64,000 nucleotides of DNA. It comes from Amycolatopsis pittospori (GTDB lineage: Bacteria; Actinomycetota; Actinomycetes; Mycobacteriales; Pseudonocardiaceae). Position 1 is the stretch's first letter, and the number at the start of each line of letters is the position of its first letter. The stretch covers positions 1 through 64,000 of the forward strand of contig NZ_JACBXD010000018.1 of assembly GCF_013870525.1 (NCBI RefSeq), written 5' to 3'. The notes below the pieces were generated by a model. It saw only the letters and a list, made by a program, of their open reading frames with translations, had not been told where the DNA came from and ran no database searches. The translations under genes were made by a program, and so were the position numbers. Shown piece by piece: positions 52,988 to 62,423 of this stretch.

Positions 52988-53953
52988 TCAGGTATCGGCC
53001 GGGCCGGCGAACCAGGTGACCACTTCGGACAGAGCCCGGCAATCGGGATCGTCGAGGTGTTTCGCGACTTCTTCTTCGAGCGGACGGAGCCTGTCCCTGG
53101 TCCGGGTGGATTCGAGCGTCCCGGCGGTTTCGAGGGCTTCGATTCCGACGGCCAGCGCTTGATCGGTGTCCCGGTCCAGGAGATGCCCGATCGCCAGCAT
53201 GATGAGACACAGCGACCGGCTGCGCCGCATTTCCGGCCCATAGGCCCCGACCGCGTAGGTCAGCGTCGAGATCGCCAGGCCGACGTGCCGTCCGCCGTGG
53301 CACAAAGCGAGATCCGTGTGGATCGAACCGGCCATCGCGGAAACGTCGATCGCGGTGAAGAACCTCGCCCAATCGGGTGGCTCCACGTCACCCTTTTCAG
53401 CGAATTCGTCGCGGGCCCGATCGAGCAGTCCGACGGCGAGGTCCGCTTCGCCCTTCTTGGCATGGGCCCAGCCCTCGTTCGCGCTCAAGATGCTCGCGGC
53501 CAGCTTCGATCCCGACCGTGCCGCCGCCCGCCTGCCGAGCCGGAATTGGGTCAGCGCCTCGTCGGGAGCACCGTGGTGGAGATGTACCCGGCCCCGGCGG
53601 TAATGGATGTTCGCAGCCAATTCGTGGTCGCCGCCGTCGGCCGCGAAACCCAGCGCGAGCGCGAGATGGTGGTGCGCGCCGACCACCCGGCCGCTGTCGA
53701 AACAGGTCCATCCGGCGAGGTTGTGCAAATCGGCGACGGCGGAGAAAAGTCTCGGCCGCACCGCATCGGAGATCGACATTCCGAGCAACCGGTGCCCGTG
53801 GTGAAGTCGCGCCATGACGGCTTCGCGGCACATTCCGCCACCGCATCGGTAATCGACCGCGCGCAAGGCCTTGGTCTGCTTTTCCAGCGCCTCGACATCG
53901 TGGCTTTCCACCTGGGTGCGGAGACGGCGACCGCCGGCTTCAGGATCTGTCAT
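52988..53953 (-). CDS. TPR-repeat protein resembling XRE-TPR regulators without the DNA-binding part
   Basis: 321 residues. Tandem TPR-like helices from about 70 (GWTCFDSGRVVGAHHHLALALG, ELAANIHYRRGRVHLHHG, LSANEGWAHAKKGEADLAVGLL). In the related regulators an N-terminal helix-turn-helix precedes this; here the N-terminus is only a short charged helix (MTDPEAGGRRLRTQVESHDV), so it cannot bind DNA on its own. Divergent from the second zinc-ribbon gene across 110 bases. Confidence 0.72.
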   Translation of the reverse strand: MTDPEAGGRRLRTQVESHDVEALEKQTKALRAVDYRCGGGMCREAVMARLHHGHRLLGMSISDAVRPRLFSAVADLHNLAGWTCFDSGRVVGAHHHLALALGFAADGGDHELAANIHYRRGRVHLHHGAPDEALTQFRLGRRAAARSGSKLAASILSANEGWAHAKKGEADLAVGLLDRARDEFAEKGDVEPPDWARFFTAIDVSAMAGSIHTDLALCHGGRHVGLAISTLTYAVGAYGPEMRRSRSLCLIMLAIGHLLDRDTDQALAVGIEALETAGTLESTRTRDRLRPLEEEVAKHLDDPDCRALSEVVTWFAGPADT

Positions 53954-54063
53954 GGTCGTTTACCCCTGACGTAACCCCAGAGCGATATCCCTGATTCAAA
54001 GCGTAACGCGACACGCGTGGCCGCGCACGGGTGTCGTTCCGGCGAGAACGGGTGGAAGCTGAT

Positions 54064-54543
54064 ATGACTTCCCGTGGACGCCGAAAGGTCGAGACCCCCA
54101 TGGTGCTGAGTACTTCGCCACGCTCCCGAGCCCATCTCAGGCTGGTCTCACCGGCGGACGCGGGCACCGCGCCCCGATATGGCGGGGACGCCGACCGGCG
54201 GCTGGCCGCGATCCTCGCCGCCGAGGACGTGGCCGAGGAACACGGGCTGAGCGCGCATATCCGGACCACTTGCTACGTGCATCGATGCTGGGTGCACCAA
54301 TGCATCTCCGATCCGCTGCACGTCCTGGTCGTGACCGGGCACCGCTGGTGTCGCCGGTGCGATCGCACGGTCGAGGTCGAAGTCGACGAGGCCGCCCCAG
54401 GGTCGGTCGAGCTCCACTGCGACGGCTGTGGCGTCCCGCCGGACACGGTCGCGAACCGGGAAGTGCTCCAGTCGTGCCGGACCAGCCTGAGTGCCATGCA
54501 CGGCGGGGAAGCGTCGACGCTGTACGTCGTTCCCGACAGCTGA
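54064..54543 (+). CDS. Small zinc-ribbon-like protein, copy 2
   Basis: 159 residues from ATG 54064 (GGAAG upstream; GTG 54031 possible). It has the Cys/His pattern of the 29610 protein: TTCYVH, WVHQC, HRWCRRC, LHCDGCG and a late SCRTSL. The N-terminal 70 residues differ. Divergent from the TPR gene. Family unrecognised. Confidence 0.72.
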   Translation: MTSRGRRKVETPMVLSTSPRSRAHLRLVSPADAGTAPRYGGDADRRLAAILAAEDVAEEHGLSAHIRTTCYVHRCWVHQCISDPLHVLVVTGHRWCRRCDRTVEVEVDEAAPGSVELHCDGCGVPPDTVANREVLQSCRTSLSAMHGGEASTLYVVPDS

Positions 54544-54741
54544 TAATCACGCCGGATGGGCCGGACGGCGGAACCGCGTGGGCGGATCGGCCGAGTCCGG
54601 TGCTCCGTCGGCACCAGTCAGTGGTTTGGACCATCACTGTTACCGAAGCGTGATCTGGACATAACGCACGGACGGTTACTTTGTTGTGGCGCGCAACGAA
54701 TTGCAACGCCCGTGAATTTCCAACGCCGGAGGTGTCACGAC

Positions 54742-57075
54742 GTGAACCGGACCTTTGTGCAGCCCAAACGGCGGAAAGGGGTCCGCGGCGCGCTCGCCCT
54801 CGGCCTTTCCGCCCTGCTGATCGCCGCCGGACTCGGCGGGGCCACGGCTTCGGCCGTGGACTACAGCCAGACCGCCGCCTCGCTGAACGCGACGCAGGCG
54901 CAGTTCTCCTTCACGCCGGCGACGACCGCGCTGTACGTCGACATCCACTACACCGGCGTGCCCGGGCAGGGACAGCAGAACGTCCGCATGGTCAACAGCG
55001 GCGGGACCTGGCGGCACACCGTCGGTTCGCTGAGCGCCGGCACGGTGCTCGACTACTGGTTCACCTACGAGAAGAGCGGGCCGCAGTACGACACGCCGCA
55101 CTTCGGCTACACGCACGGGGGCAGCGGCACGACGGTCGCCACGCCGACGTTCGACCCGCCCGGCGGGAGCTATCCCAGCGCCCGCACGGTGACGCTGTCG
55201 AGTGCGACCGCCGGCGCGACCATCCGGTACACAGTGGACGGTTCCACACCGACCGCGTCGTCCACTGTGTACTCCGGTCCCATCACGGTCTCGTCGTCGT
55301 CCACGATCTCCGCGATCGCGCTCAAATCCGGCTCGACGACCTCCCCGGTGGCGTCCGCGAGTTACACGATCGGGACGACGCAGGCGACCTGTCCGGTCCA
55401 GTCCGAGGTCCCGGACTTCGGGCCGAACGTGCGGATCTTCGACCCGGGCATGTCGGCGCAGTCGATCCAGACCCGGTTGGACGCGGACTTCAACCAGCAG
55501 AAGGACACGCTGACCGCGCAGTTCACCGAGCGCCGGTACGCGCACCTGTTCAAGCCCGGTGTGTACAACGGGATCCACGACGACGTCGGCTACTACACCT
55601 CTGTCGCCGGTCTCGGGCAGAACCCGGGCGATGTCGTGATCAACGGTGACGTGACCGTCGACGCCTTCAACGAGTCGGACAAGGGTGTGGCGCTGCAGAA
55701 CTTCTGGCGCTCGACGGAGAACCTCGCCGTCGTCCCGAGCAGCGGCGCGACCCGCTGGGCCGTCGCGCAGGCCGCGCCGTTCCGCCGGATGGACATCCGC
55801 GGCGGGCTGAACCTCTTCCCGGCCAGCTACGGCTTCGCCAGTGGTGGTTACACGGCCGACAGCAAGGTTTCCGGCAAGACCGCGTCGATCTCGCAGCAGC
55901 AGTGGTACACCCGTGACAGCAGCTACGGCAGCTGGGAGGGCGGCGTCTGGAACATGGTCTTCTCCGGGACGAACGGTGCCCCGGCGAACACCTTCCCGAA
56001 TCCGCCGGAGACGACGCTCGGCACCACGCCGGTGTCGCGCGACGTGCCGTACCTCTACATCGACGGTTCCGGCAAGTATCGGGTGTTCCAGCCTTCCTTG
56101 CGCACGAACGCTTCCGGGCCGAGCTGGGCCAACGGCGGCACGCCGGGCACGTCTCTGCCGATGAGTCAGTTCTACGTCGTCAAGGCGGGAGACACCGCGT
56201 CGTCGATCAACAACGCGCTTTCCCAGGGCTGCAACCTGTTCTTCACGCCCGGCGTCTACCACCTCAACCAGACGCTGAACGTGACCAAGGCGAACACCGT
56301 CGTCCTCGGCATCGGTTACCCGACGCTGGTGCCCGACAACGGCGTCGACGCGATGCGCGTCGCCGACGTGGACGGCGTCCGGCTCAAGGGCCTGCTCTTC
56401 GACGCCGGCACGACCAACTCGCAGTCGCTGCTCACGGTCGGCCCGGCAGGCTCGACGGCGAACCACTCGGCCAACCCGACGACCCTGCAGGACGTGTTCT
56501 TCCGGATCGGCGGCCAGATCGCGGGGAAGGCGACCAACAGCCTGATCGTCAACAGCCGCGACACGATCATCGACCACATCTGGGCCTGGCGGGCCGACCA
56601 CGGCAACGCGGGCACCTACGGCTGGACGATCAACACCGGGGATACGGGCGTGGTCGTCAACGGCGACAACGTCCTGGCGACCGGTCTGTTCGTCGAGCAC
56701 TACCAGAAGTACCAGGTGATCTGGAACGGCCAGAACGGCCGGACGATCTTCTTCCAGAACGAGATCCCTTACGACGTCCCGGATCAAGCGGGCTGGAAGA
56801 GTCCGAACGGGCTCAACGGGTACGCCGCCTACAAGGTGGGGGACAACGTGACCTCACATGAGGCGTGGGGCCTGGGCAGTTACTGCTTCTTCAACGACAA
56901 CCCGGCGGTGAACCTGTACCACGCGTTCGAGGTGCCGAACCGCTCCGGCGTCCGGTTCCACAATCTCGTGACGGTCTCGCTGAACTACAAGGGGACCATC
57001 ACCCACGTGATCAACGACGCGGGGGCGGTGACCCCGCCGGGGACGACGCCGAGCAACCTCGTCAGCTACCCGTAG
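54742..57075 (+). CDS. Secreted modular beta-helix enzyme with CBM56-like domain and chitobiase-C-like domain
   Basis: 777 residues from GTG 54742 with GGAGG. Signal peptide about 1-39. Domains: CBM56-like (40-130, with NVRMVNSGGTWRHTVGSL and FTYEKSGPQYDTP), chitobiase/beta-hexosaminidase C-terminal domain (about 135-215, DGSTPTASSTVYSGPI), then a long catalytic-like beta-helix (about 220-777, VRIFDPGMSAQSIQTRL, HLFKPGVYNG, NSLIVNSRDTIIDHIWAWRADHG). CBM56 binds beta-1,3-glucan, so a GH55-like beta-1,3-glucanase is plausible; I cannot confirm the catalytic residues. Monocistronic. Confidence 0.72.
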   Translation: MNRTFVQPKRRKGVRGALALGLSALLIAAGLGGATASAVDYSQTAASLNATQAQFSFTPATTALYVDIHYTGVPGQGQQNVRMVNSGGTWRHTVGSLSAGTVLDYWFTYEKSGPQYDTPHFGYTHGGSGTTVATPTFDPPGGSYPSARTVTLSSATAGATIRYTVDGSTPTASSTVYSGPITVSSSSTISAIALKSGSTTSPVASASYTIGTTQATCPVQSEVPDFGPNVRIFDPGMSAQSIQTRLDADFNQQKDTLTAQFTERRYAHLFKPGVYNGIHDDVGYYTSVAGLGQNPGDVVINGDVTVDAFNESDKGVALQNFWRSTENLAVVPSSGATRWAVAQAAPFRRMDIRGGLNLFPASYGFASGGYTADSKVSGKTASISQQQWYTRDSSYGSWEGGVWNMVFSGTNGAPANTFPNPPETTLGTTPVSRDVPYLYIDGSGKYRVFQPSLRTNASGPSWANGGTPGTSLPMSQFYVVKAGDTASSINNALSQGCNLFFTPGVYHLNQTLNVTKANTVVLGIGYPTLVPDNGVDAMRVADVDGVRLKGLLFDAGTTNSQSLLTVGPAGSTANHSANPTTLQDVFFRIGGQIAGKATNSLIVNSRDTIIDHIWAWRADHGNAGTYGWTINTGDTGVVVNGDNVLATGLFVEHYQKYQVIWNGQNGRTIFFQNEIPYDVPDQAGWKSPNGLNGYAAYKVGDNVTSHEAWGLGSYCFFNDNPAVNLYHAFEVPNRSGVRFHNLVTVSLNYKGTITHVINDAGAVTPPGTTPSNLVSYP

Positions 57076-57099
57076 GTCGACCCACCTGCGCGTCGTCGT

Positions 57100-57160
57100 G
57101 AAGTCCGTGAAGGCCTCCTTGAGGGACCCTGGGTCCCTCAAGGAGGCCTTCACGGACTTC
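57100..57160. repeat. Long hairpin of the GTCCGTGAAGGCCTCCTT family (copy 3)
   Basis: Nearly perfect 30-bp arms (57100-57129, 57131-57160) around CCTGGG. Shares the arm GTCCGTGAAGGCCTCCTT with copies at 7406 and 22793 but has a different inner part (GAGGGACCC). Located 24 bases after the beta-helix gene. Confidence 0.88.
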
Positions 57161-57300
57161 GGCGATCGGCACGTTTGCGCCACCTGTGTCGGCGGTCGCG
57201 GCCTCAGGGGGCGTGCGTGAGGGTGGGGCGAACGGGTCGTGTCGCGGGGGCTGAGGTGAAGGGCGCTTCGTCGCGTGGCCCCGTGAGCTCTGCCGGGCAA

Positions 57301-57363
57301 GAGGTGTTGCGAAAGGCACTTTCGCAACCATCAGTGTTGCGAAAGTGCCTTTCGCAACACCTC
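57301..57363. repeat. Perfect 28-bp-stem hairpin (GGTGTTGCGAAAGG family)
   Basis: 57301-57328 pairs exactly with 57336-57363, 7-base loop CATCAGT. Each arm also contains the short palindrome TTGCGAAAG/CTTTCGCAA. No gene is seen in the rest of the 57076-57468 gap. Confidence 0.9.
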
Positions 57364-57468
57364 CCTCAGCGCGGACCGTGCCGGCCATGACCGGTCCAGT
57401 GAGCTGTATAACGCCCTATACCGCTGGGCGTCAGGCGACGATACCGGGGAGCGGTTAGGCTCCGACTC

Positions 57469-58791
57469 ATGATCAGCAGTGATGCCCCCACGGACCTCGA
57501 CGCCGCAGCCGTAGTCGGTGACCTGCGCGAACTCTTCCGTTCCGGCGTCACGAAGCCGGTGGCCTGGCGGCGGACGCAGCTGATGGGGCTGCGCTCGCTG
57601 TTGTCCGAGCAGGCCGACGTCTTCCTCAAGGCGCTGTATGCCGACCTCCGCAAGAACGCCGTCGAGGCCAAGCGCGCGGAGATCGCGCTCGTGCGCAACG
57701 AGCTCGATCACACGCTGGAGAACCTCGACTCCTGGCTGAACCCGGAGCCCGCCGACATCCCCGGGCCACTGCGCCCGGGGGACGGCCGCGTCGTGCGTGA
57801 GCCGCTGGGCGTCGCGTTGATCATCGGGCCCTGGAACTATCCGCTGCAGCTGGTGCTCGCACCGCTCGTCGGGGCACTGGCGGCGGGCAACTGCGCGGTC
57901 GTGAAGCCGAGCGAGCTGTCGCCGAACACTTCGGCCGCGATCGCCGAGCACCTGCCGAACTACGTCGAAGGCGTCCGCGTCGTCCAGGGCGCCGTGCCCG
58001 AGACTACGGCGTTGCTGGAGCAGAAGTTCGACACGATCTTCTACACCGGCAATGGCGCCGTCGGCCGGATCGTGATGACAGCGGCGGCGAAGCATCTGAC
58101 GCCGGTCACGCTCGAACTGGGCGGGAAGAGCCCGGCGATCGTCGAGCCGGGCGCGGATCTCGCCGTGACCGCGCAACGGCTCGCGTACGGCAAGTTCGCC
58201 AACGCCGGCCAGACCTGCGTGGCTCCCGACTACGTCCTCGCGATCGGCGGCACCGGCCCGGAACTGGTGGGACACCTCGCCGAGACGGTCACCGGGATGT
58301 TCGGTGAGGACCCGGCGACCAGCGACTCCTACGGCCGCATCATCTCGACGCGCCACTACGACCGGCTCGCCGCCCTGCTGGACAACGGAACCGTGGCTCT
58401 CGGCGGCGAGAGCGACCGCGACGAGAAGTACATCGCGCCCACCGTGCTCACCGACGTCGATCCGGACGCGCCGGTCATGCGTGACGAGATCTTCGGGCCG
58501 ATCCTGCCGATCATCGAGGTCCCCGACGTCGACGCGGCGCTGGAGTTCGTCAACGAACGCGACAAGCCGCTGGCGCTCTACGCCTTCACGGAGTCGGACG
58601 AGACCAAACGCCGGATCGAGACGGAGACGTCGTCCGGCGGGCTGGTGTTCGGGGCGGCGATCATCCACCTCGCGGCGCCGGACCTGCCGTTCGGCGGGGT
58701 CGGCGAGAGCGGGATGGGGCGCTACCACGGCCGCTATTCGATCGACAACTTCAGTCACGTGAAGGCCGTGCTGGACAAGCCACTCGCCTAA
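57469..58791 (+). CDS. Aldehyde dehydrogenase (class 3-like)
   Basis: 440 residues. Catalytic Cys250 in NAGQTCVAPDY and Glu216 in LELGGKSPA; the NAD region GPWNYPLQL and end motif FGGVGESGMGRYHG. The short length and FGPILPII fit the ALDH3/fatty-aldehyde group. It oxidises aldehydes to acids with NAD(P). Confidence 0.94.
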   Translation: MISSDAPTDLDAAAVVGDLRELFRSGVTKPVAWRRTQLMGLRSLLSEQADVFLKALYADLRKNAVEAKRAEIALVRNELDHTLENLDSWLNPEPADIPGPLRPGDGRVVREPLGVALIIGPWNYPLQLVLAPLVGALAAGNCAVVKPSELSPNTSAAIAEHLPNYVEGVRVVQGAVPETTALLEQKFDTIFYTGNGAVGRIVMTAAAKHLTPVTLELGGKSPAIVEPGADLAVTAQRLAYGKFANAGQTCVAPDYVLAIGGTGPELVGHLAETVTGMFGEDPATSDSYGRIISTRHYDRLAALLDNGTVALGGESDRDEKYIAPTVLTDVDPDAPVMRDEIFGPILPIIEVPDVDAALEFVNERDKPLALYAFTESDETKRRIETETSSGGLVFGAAIIHLAAPDLPFGGVGESGMGRYHGRYSIDNFSHVKAVLDKPLA

Positions 58792-58997
58792 GCCAGCGGA
58801 CGCCGTGCCGGTGGAGGCGGAACCGTCTTCGCCAGCACGATCTCCGCCAGCCGGATCGTCGCGAGACCGCGTTTGGTCTCCACGGTGCATTCCGCGTCGT
58901 CGCGGGAGCGCAGGTAGCCGAGTGCGTCGGTGAAGCCGCCCTCGATCCGGTACCGCACGACGACCCTCGTGCCGACCGGGACGTCGGGGAGCGTCAT
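58788..58997 (-). CDS. Small SH3-like domain protein
   Basis: 69 residues. VPVGTRVVVRYRIEGGFTDALGYL, then CTVETKRGLATIRLAEIVLAK and a PPPPARR end. Resembles the SH3-like N-terminal domain of the Rv0428c family of GNATs, here without the acetyltransferase. Coupled by ATGA overlap to the glutaredoxin-like gene. Confidence 0.65.
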   Translation of the reverse strand: MTLPDVPVGTRVVVRYRIEGGFTDALGYLRSRDDAECTVETKRGLATIRLAEIVLAKTVPPPPARRPLA

Positions 58998-59233
58998 CGG
59001 TTCAGGTGCGCGGTGAGCTCGTCGTCGCTCGGCTCGACCAGGTGGGTACCGTCCGGCCAGACGATGGTCGGGATCCGCCGTTCGCCGTTCTGCAGGGCGC
59101 GCACGGTCTCCTCGGCGCCGGAATCCGCCTCGACGTCCAGGTAGTCGTACTCGACACCCTTGGTGTCCAGCAGGGCGCGGCTGCGCTTCACGTCGGGGCA
59201 CCAGCTCGCGCCGTACACGATGAGATCGCTCAT
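58994..59233 (-). CDS. Glutaredoxin-like protein with a single active-site Cys
   Basis: 79 residues. Thioredoxin fold: LIVYGASWCPDVKRSRALL, VEYDYLDVE, RRIPTIVWPDG, HLVEPSDDEL. The active site is CPDV, so a monothiol protein rather than CPYC mycoredoxin. Likely uses mycothiol or another partner (inference). Confidence 0.82.
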   Translation of the reverse strand: MSDLIVYGASWCPDVKRSRALLDTKGVEYDYLDVEADSGAEETVRALQNGERRIPTIVWPDGTHLVEPSDDELTAHLNR

Positions 59234-59236
59234 GGA

Positions 59237-62125
59237 TCACAGCATGCCAGGCCGTGATCCCGCCGCGTGTTCGGCGAGGGCGGAACGGTCGGCGAGGCCG
59301 GTCTTGGTGAGCAGGCTCGCGACGTGCTTCTCGACCGTCCTGGGCGAGATGTGCAGCCGCTGCCCGATGTCCTTGTTCCCCATCCGCTCGGCGAGCAGCA
59401 CCAGGACCTCGTACTCGCGGACGGTGACGCCGGACGCGCGCAGGTCGCCGGGCACCCGGTCGACGCCGGCCCGGCGCTGACGGACGGGTGAGCCGAGCTT
59501 GCGGAGCAGGCTCCGACAAGCACCGGCGACGGCCTGGATGTCCCTGCTGTGGAAGTACTCTTCGGCCTCGTTGAGCCAGCCCGCCGGATCGCCCCAGCCG
59601 TCGGCCGCGGCCGGTTCGGCGATCAGGCGGAGCCCGAGATGACGGGCCAGGGGATAGGGTGCGGACGTCTCCAACGCGGCGGCGACCGCTCGTCCGGCTT
59701 CCGCCGCGTCACCGCGTCTGCCGTGCTCGACGGCGTGCGCGAGCTCCACGAACTGGCGGTTCCAGCGCATTCCGACCACCGCCGACCCGGCCTCCGGGCA
59801 GGCGGCGCCGCCCAGGGTGTCCACGAGTGTCCTCAGACCGTGCTGACCGGCGAGATGGAACCGGCTCGGCCGTTGTTCCTCGAGTTCGGTCACCTGCCCG
59901 AGTTCCCGGCGCGCCCGGTCGAAGTCCTCCTCCAGCAGCGAGCAGAACACCCGCCCGAGCCCGATGCTCAGCACCATCTCCTGGGCGTTCTCGCCGCCGA
60001 TCTCCCGGAAGTCCTCCAGCGCCTGCTCCATCGCCGGGCGATCCGCGCGGTGCCCGGCGGACATCGCCCTGGTCATATGCGCGTACTGCAGTAACGCGGT
60101 CAGCCGGAGCCTGCCGAGTACGGCCAGGTTCTCCTCCAGCAGCGCGTGCGCGGTGTCGAAGTCGCACCGCAGGATCGCGTGCATGGTGCGCACGGAATCG
60201 ACCGCGCAGTGCAGCGTGATCGACCCGGTCCGCTGGGCGTCGGCGCGGGCGAGCAGCAGGGTCTGCTCGTCACCGTTCATCAGCACGCGATGGCCGCCGA
60301 GCCGGACCAGCGCCTGGGTGCGGAGGTGATGCAGCTGGTTGTCCTCGGCGGTCCGCCGCGCGAGTTGCATGTAATGCTCGGATTCGGTGAGGTCCCGCGA
60401 CAGCGCCAGCATGCCGAGCACCTGCAGCGCCTGGCAGACGACGAACGGCTGCCCGGTCTCCTCGGCCACCTTCCACGACTGTCGCGCGAGCCGTTCCGCC
60501 TTCCCAGCACGGCCGGGGACGTCGAGCCAGAGATTCGCTTCGACCGCGTCGACAGCGGCCTGTTGCGCCGGTGAGATCGCCGAACCCAGGGGAGCGCGGG
60601 CGCGTTCGATCTGGCCGAGGCATTCGTCGTGCCGCCCGGCGATGTACGCGGCCCACGCGAGCTGGGTGTGCAGTTTGGCCGCGCGTTCCAGTGTCCCGAT
60701 CTCGCCGAACCCGGCGGAAAGCTCGACGGCTCGGTCGAACTGGCCGATCTGTCCCAGCGCGTACAGCAGGGTCTCCAGCACCTCCGCCCGGTTCCCGGCA
60801 TCGGCACCTGAGAGCAGGTCGACGGCCTTGGTGAGCATCGTGACGGCGGAGTCGGCCGCTCCCGCGTCGAGTGCGCGCCGTCCGGTTTCGGCGAACAGCC
60901 GTCCGGCCGCCTGCTCGTCCAGCGCGGTCAGCCGGAGCGACGCGCCGAGCGCGCACAGGTCGCCGGGCAGGCCCGGATAAAGCTTCTCGACGGCGTCCGC
61001 GGCCTGACGCGCGAGTGCCGCCTTCCGGGCCGGGACCTGTCGCTCCAGCAACGCTTCCGCGGTCAGCGGATGCCTGAAGGCGTACCAGCCCGGGGTCGTT
61101 TCGTCGGTGGTCACCAGGTTCGCCGACACCGCGGCGGTCAGGTGGTTGTGCAGGGTCCGGTCGTTCATCCCGGTGACGGTCTGCACCACCGAGAGTGGAA
61201 AACGGCGGCCGATGATCGCGGCGACCGACAGGAGTTCACCCGCCTGCTCGCCCAGTTGCTCCATCCGGGCGCCGATACTCGTCACCAGTGCGGCGGGAAC
61301 GCGGGCGCGGAGTTCGCCGATCACGCGCCAGCCGTCGCGGCCCTCGACCAGCAGGCCGTCGTTCACCATTCCGTGGAGCAACTCCTCGACGATGAACGGC
61401 AGGCCCGCGCTGTTGCGCCACAACAACTCCGCCGCGGCCGCGGGCAGGTGCTCAGGTTCGGTCTCCAGGCAGGCGGCGGCGAGCTTCCGGGTGTCGGAGA
61501 GGCCGAGGCGGTCGAGTTCGAGGACTGTGCAGCTCATCCGCTGCGCGCCGGAGGTCGCCAGACGGAGCGCGTCGGACGGCTCGTTGCGCAGGGTGCCGAC
61601 GAGCAGGGTGTGCGCCGCGGACAGGTTGTCGACGAGGTATTCGAGGATGAACAGCGTTTCGGCGTCGGCGTCCTGAAGATCGTCGAGGACCAGGAGCGCG
61701 CCGGTGTCGCGGCTGGTGACGGCCAGCAGCCGGTACACGGCCTCGGCGAGGACCATCAGGGAACCGGATTCCCGCGGGCGGTCGCCTTGGCTCCAGTCGG
61801 GGATGAGCTGGGCGAGTACGGGGACGAACGGGTCGAGTTCGGCGGCCCGCGGCGGTCCACCGCCGCGGAAGTGCGAAAGCAGCGCCTGGGTCAACGGCCG
61901 GAAAGGGACCAAAGGGCCGATCGAACTCGCCCTGCCCTGCAGCACCGGGATGTCCGCGGCGACCGCGCGGGACGCGGCTTCGATGGCGAGGCGGGACTTG
62001 CCGATGCCGCCTTCGCCCACGAGAAAGAGCGCGCCGCCGCGACCGGCGATGGCGCGATCGAGAGCTCCGGAGAGCTCGGCCAGTTCGGCGTCGCGGCCGA
62101 TCACCCGCGACGAACGGATCCCCAC
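59237..62125 (-). CDS. LAL-type LuxR family transcriptional regulator
   Basis: 962 residues from a GTG. N-terminal AAA ATPase: Walker A GEGGIGKS (37-44), Walker B LLVLDDLQDAD, a long TPR-like middle, and a C-terminal LuxR helix-turn-helix (VTVREYEVLVLLAERMGNKDIGQ and RTVEKHVASLLTKTGL). Large ATP-binding LuxR regulators activate secondary-metabolite or sugar clusters. It follows the peptide/lanM operon on the same strand after a terminator, so it may govern that locus (inference). Confidence 0.9.
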   Translation of the reverse strand: MGIRSSRVIGRDAELAELSGALDRAIAGRGGALFLVGEGGIGKSRLAIEAASRAVAADIPVLQGRASSIGPLVPFRPLTQALLSHFRGGGPPRAAELDPFVPVLAQLIPDWSQGDRPRESGSLMVLAEAVYRLLAVTSRDTGALLVLDDLQDADAETLFILEYLVDNLSAAHTLLVGTLRNEPSDALRLATSGAQRMSCTVLELDRLGLSDTRKLAAACLETEPEHLPAAAAELLWRNSAGLPFIVEELLHGMVNDGLLVEGRDGWRVIGELRARVPAALVTSIGARMEQLGEQAGELLSVAAIIGRRFPLSVVQTVTGMNDRTLHNHLTAAVSANLVTTDETTPGWYAFRHPLTAEALLERQVPARKAALARQAADAVEKLYPGLPGDLCALGASLRLTALDEQAAGRLFAETGRRALDAGAADSAVTMLTKAVDLLSGADAGNRAEVLETLLYALGQIGQFDRAVELSAGFGEIGTLERAAKLHTQLAWAAYIAGRHDECLGQIERARAPLGSAISPAQQAAVDAVEANLWLDVPGRAGKAERLARQSWKVAEETGQPFVVCQALQVLGMLALSRDLTESEHYMQLARRTAEDNQLHHLRTQALVRLGGHRVLMNGDEQTLLLARADAQRTGSITLHCAVDSVRTMHAILRCDFDTAHALLEENLAVLGRLRLTALLQYAHMTRAMSAGHRADRPAMEQALEDFREIGGENAQEMVLSIGLGRVFCSLLEEDFDRARRELGQVTELEEQRPSRFHLAGQHGLRTLVDTLGGAACPEAGSAVVGMRWNRQFVELAHAVEHGRRGDAAEAGRAVAAALETSAPYPLARHLGLRLIAEPAAADGWGDPAGWLNEAEEYFHSRDIQAVAGACRSLLRKLGSPVRQRRAGVDRVPGDLRASGVTVREYEVLVLLAERMGNKDIGQRLHISPRTVEKHVASLLTKTGLADRSALAEHAAGSRPGML

Positions 62126-62172
62126 CGCCGAGACTATAGCGAGCGAAATCCCCTGCTATGGCGAAGAGTTGA

Positions 62173-62207
62173 TCACGAAGGCGGGCATTCGGGTCCCGCC
62201 TTCGTGA
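62173..62207. terminator. Terminator after the lanM operon
   Basis: TCACGAAGGCGGG (62173-62185) and CCCGCCTTCGTGA (62195-62207), exact 13-bp stem, 9-base loop. It lies 8 bases beyond the small peptide gene, on the side toward the LAL gene. Confidence 0.85.
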
Positions 62208-62214
62208 GCCTGTC

Positions 62215-62409
62215 TCAGATCCAGCCGCCGGTGAAGACGCTGACCACGGACGGCGAGTTGGGGTCGCCGGACAGGGTGGCGAGCGGGTTGGCGCTCAGCC
62301 GGGGCTTGCCGCCCGCCAGAGCGTGGTTGCGCGAACCGACTTCGAGGGCTCGGGGCAGGGTCACGGCGCCGAGCGCGTCTTCGGTGGCGGACAGATCTCT
62401 TTCGTACAT
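62215..62409 (-). CDS. Putative RiPP precursor peptide, cysteine-free
   Basis: 64 residues from ATG 62409, GAGGAG 10 bases upstream; an ATG at 62427 overlaps the lanM stop (ATGA) and would add six residues. The N-terminal half (MYERDLSATEDALGAVTLP) looks like a leader, a double Gly (ALAGG) follows at residues 33-34, and the last 30 residues hold seven Ser/Thr, no Cys, and end VFTGGWI. Its place directly behind lanM and before the terminator is that of a LanM substrate. Lack of Cys would prevent lanthionine rings, so either dehydration only or another role. Confidence 0.55.
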   Translation of the reverse strand: MYERDLSATEDALGAVTLPRALEVGSRNHALAGGKPRLSANPLATLSGDPNSPSVVSVFTGGWI

Positions 62410-62423
62410 TTCGGTGTATCTCC

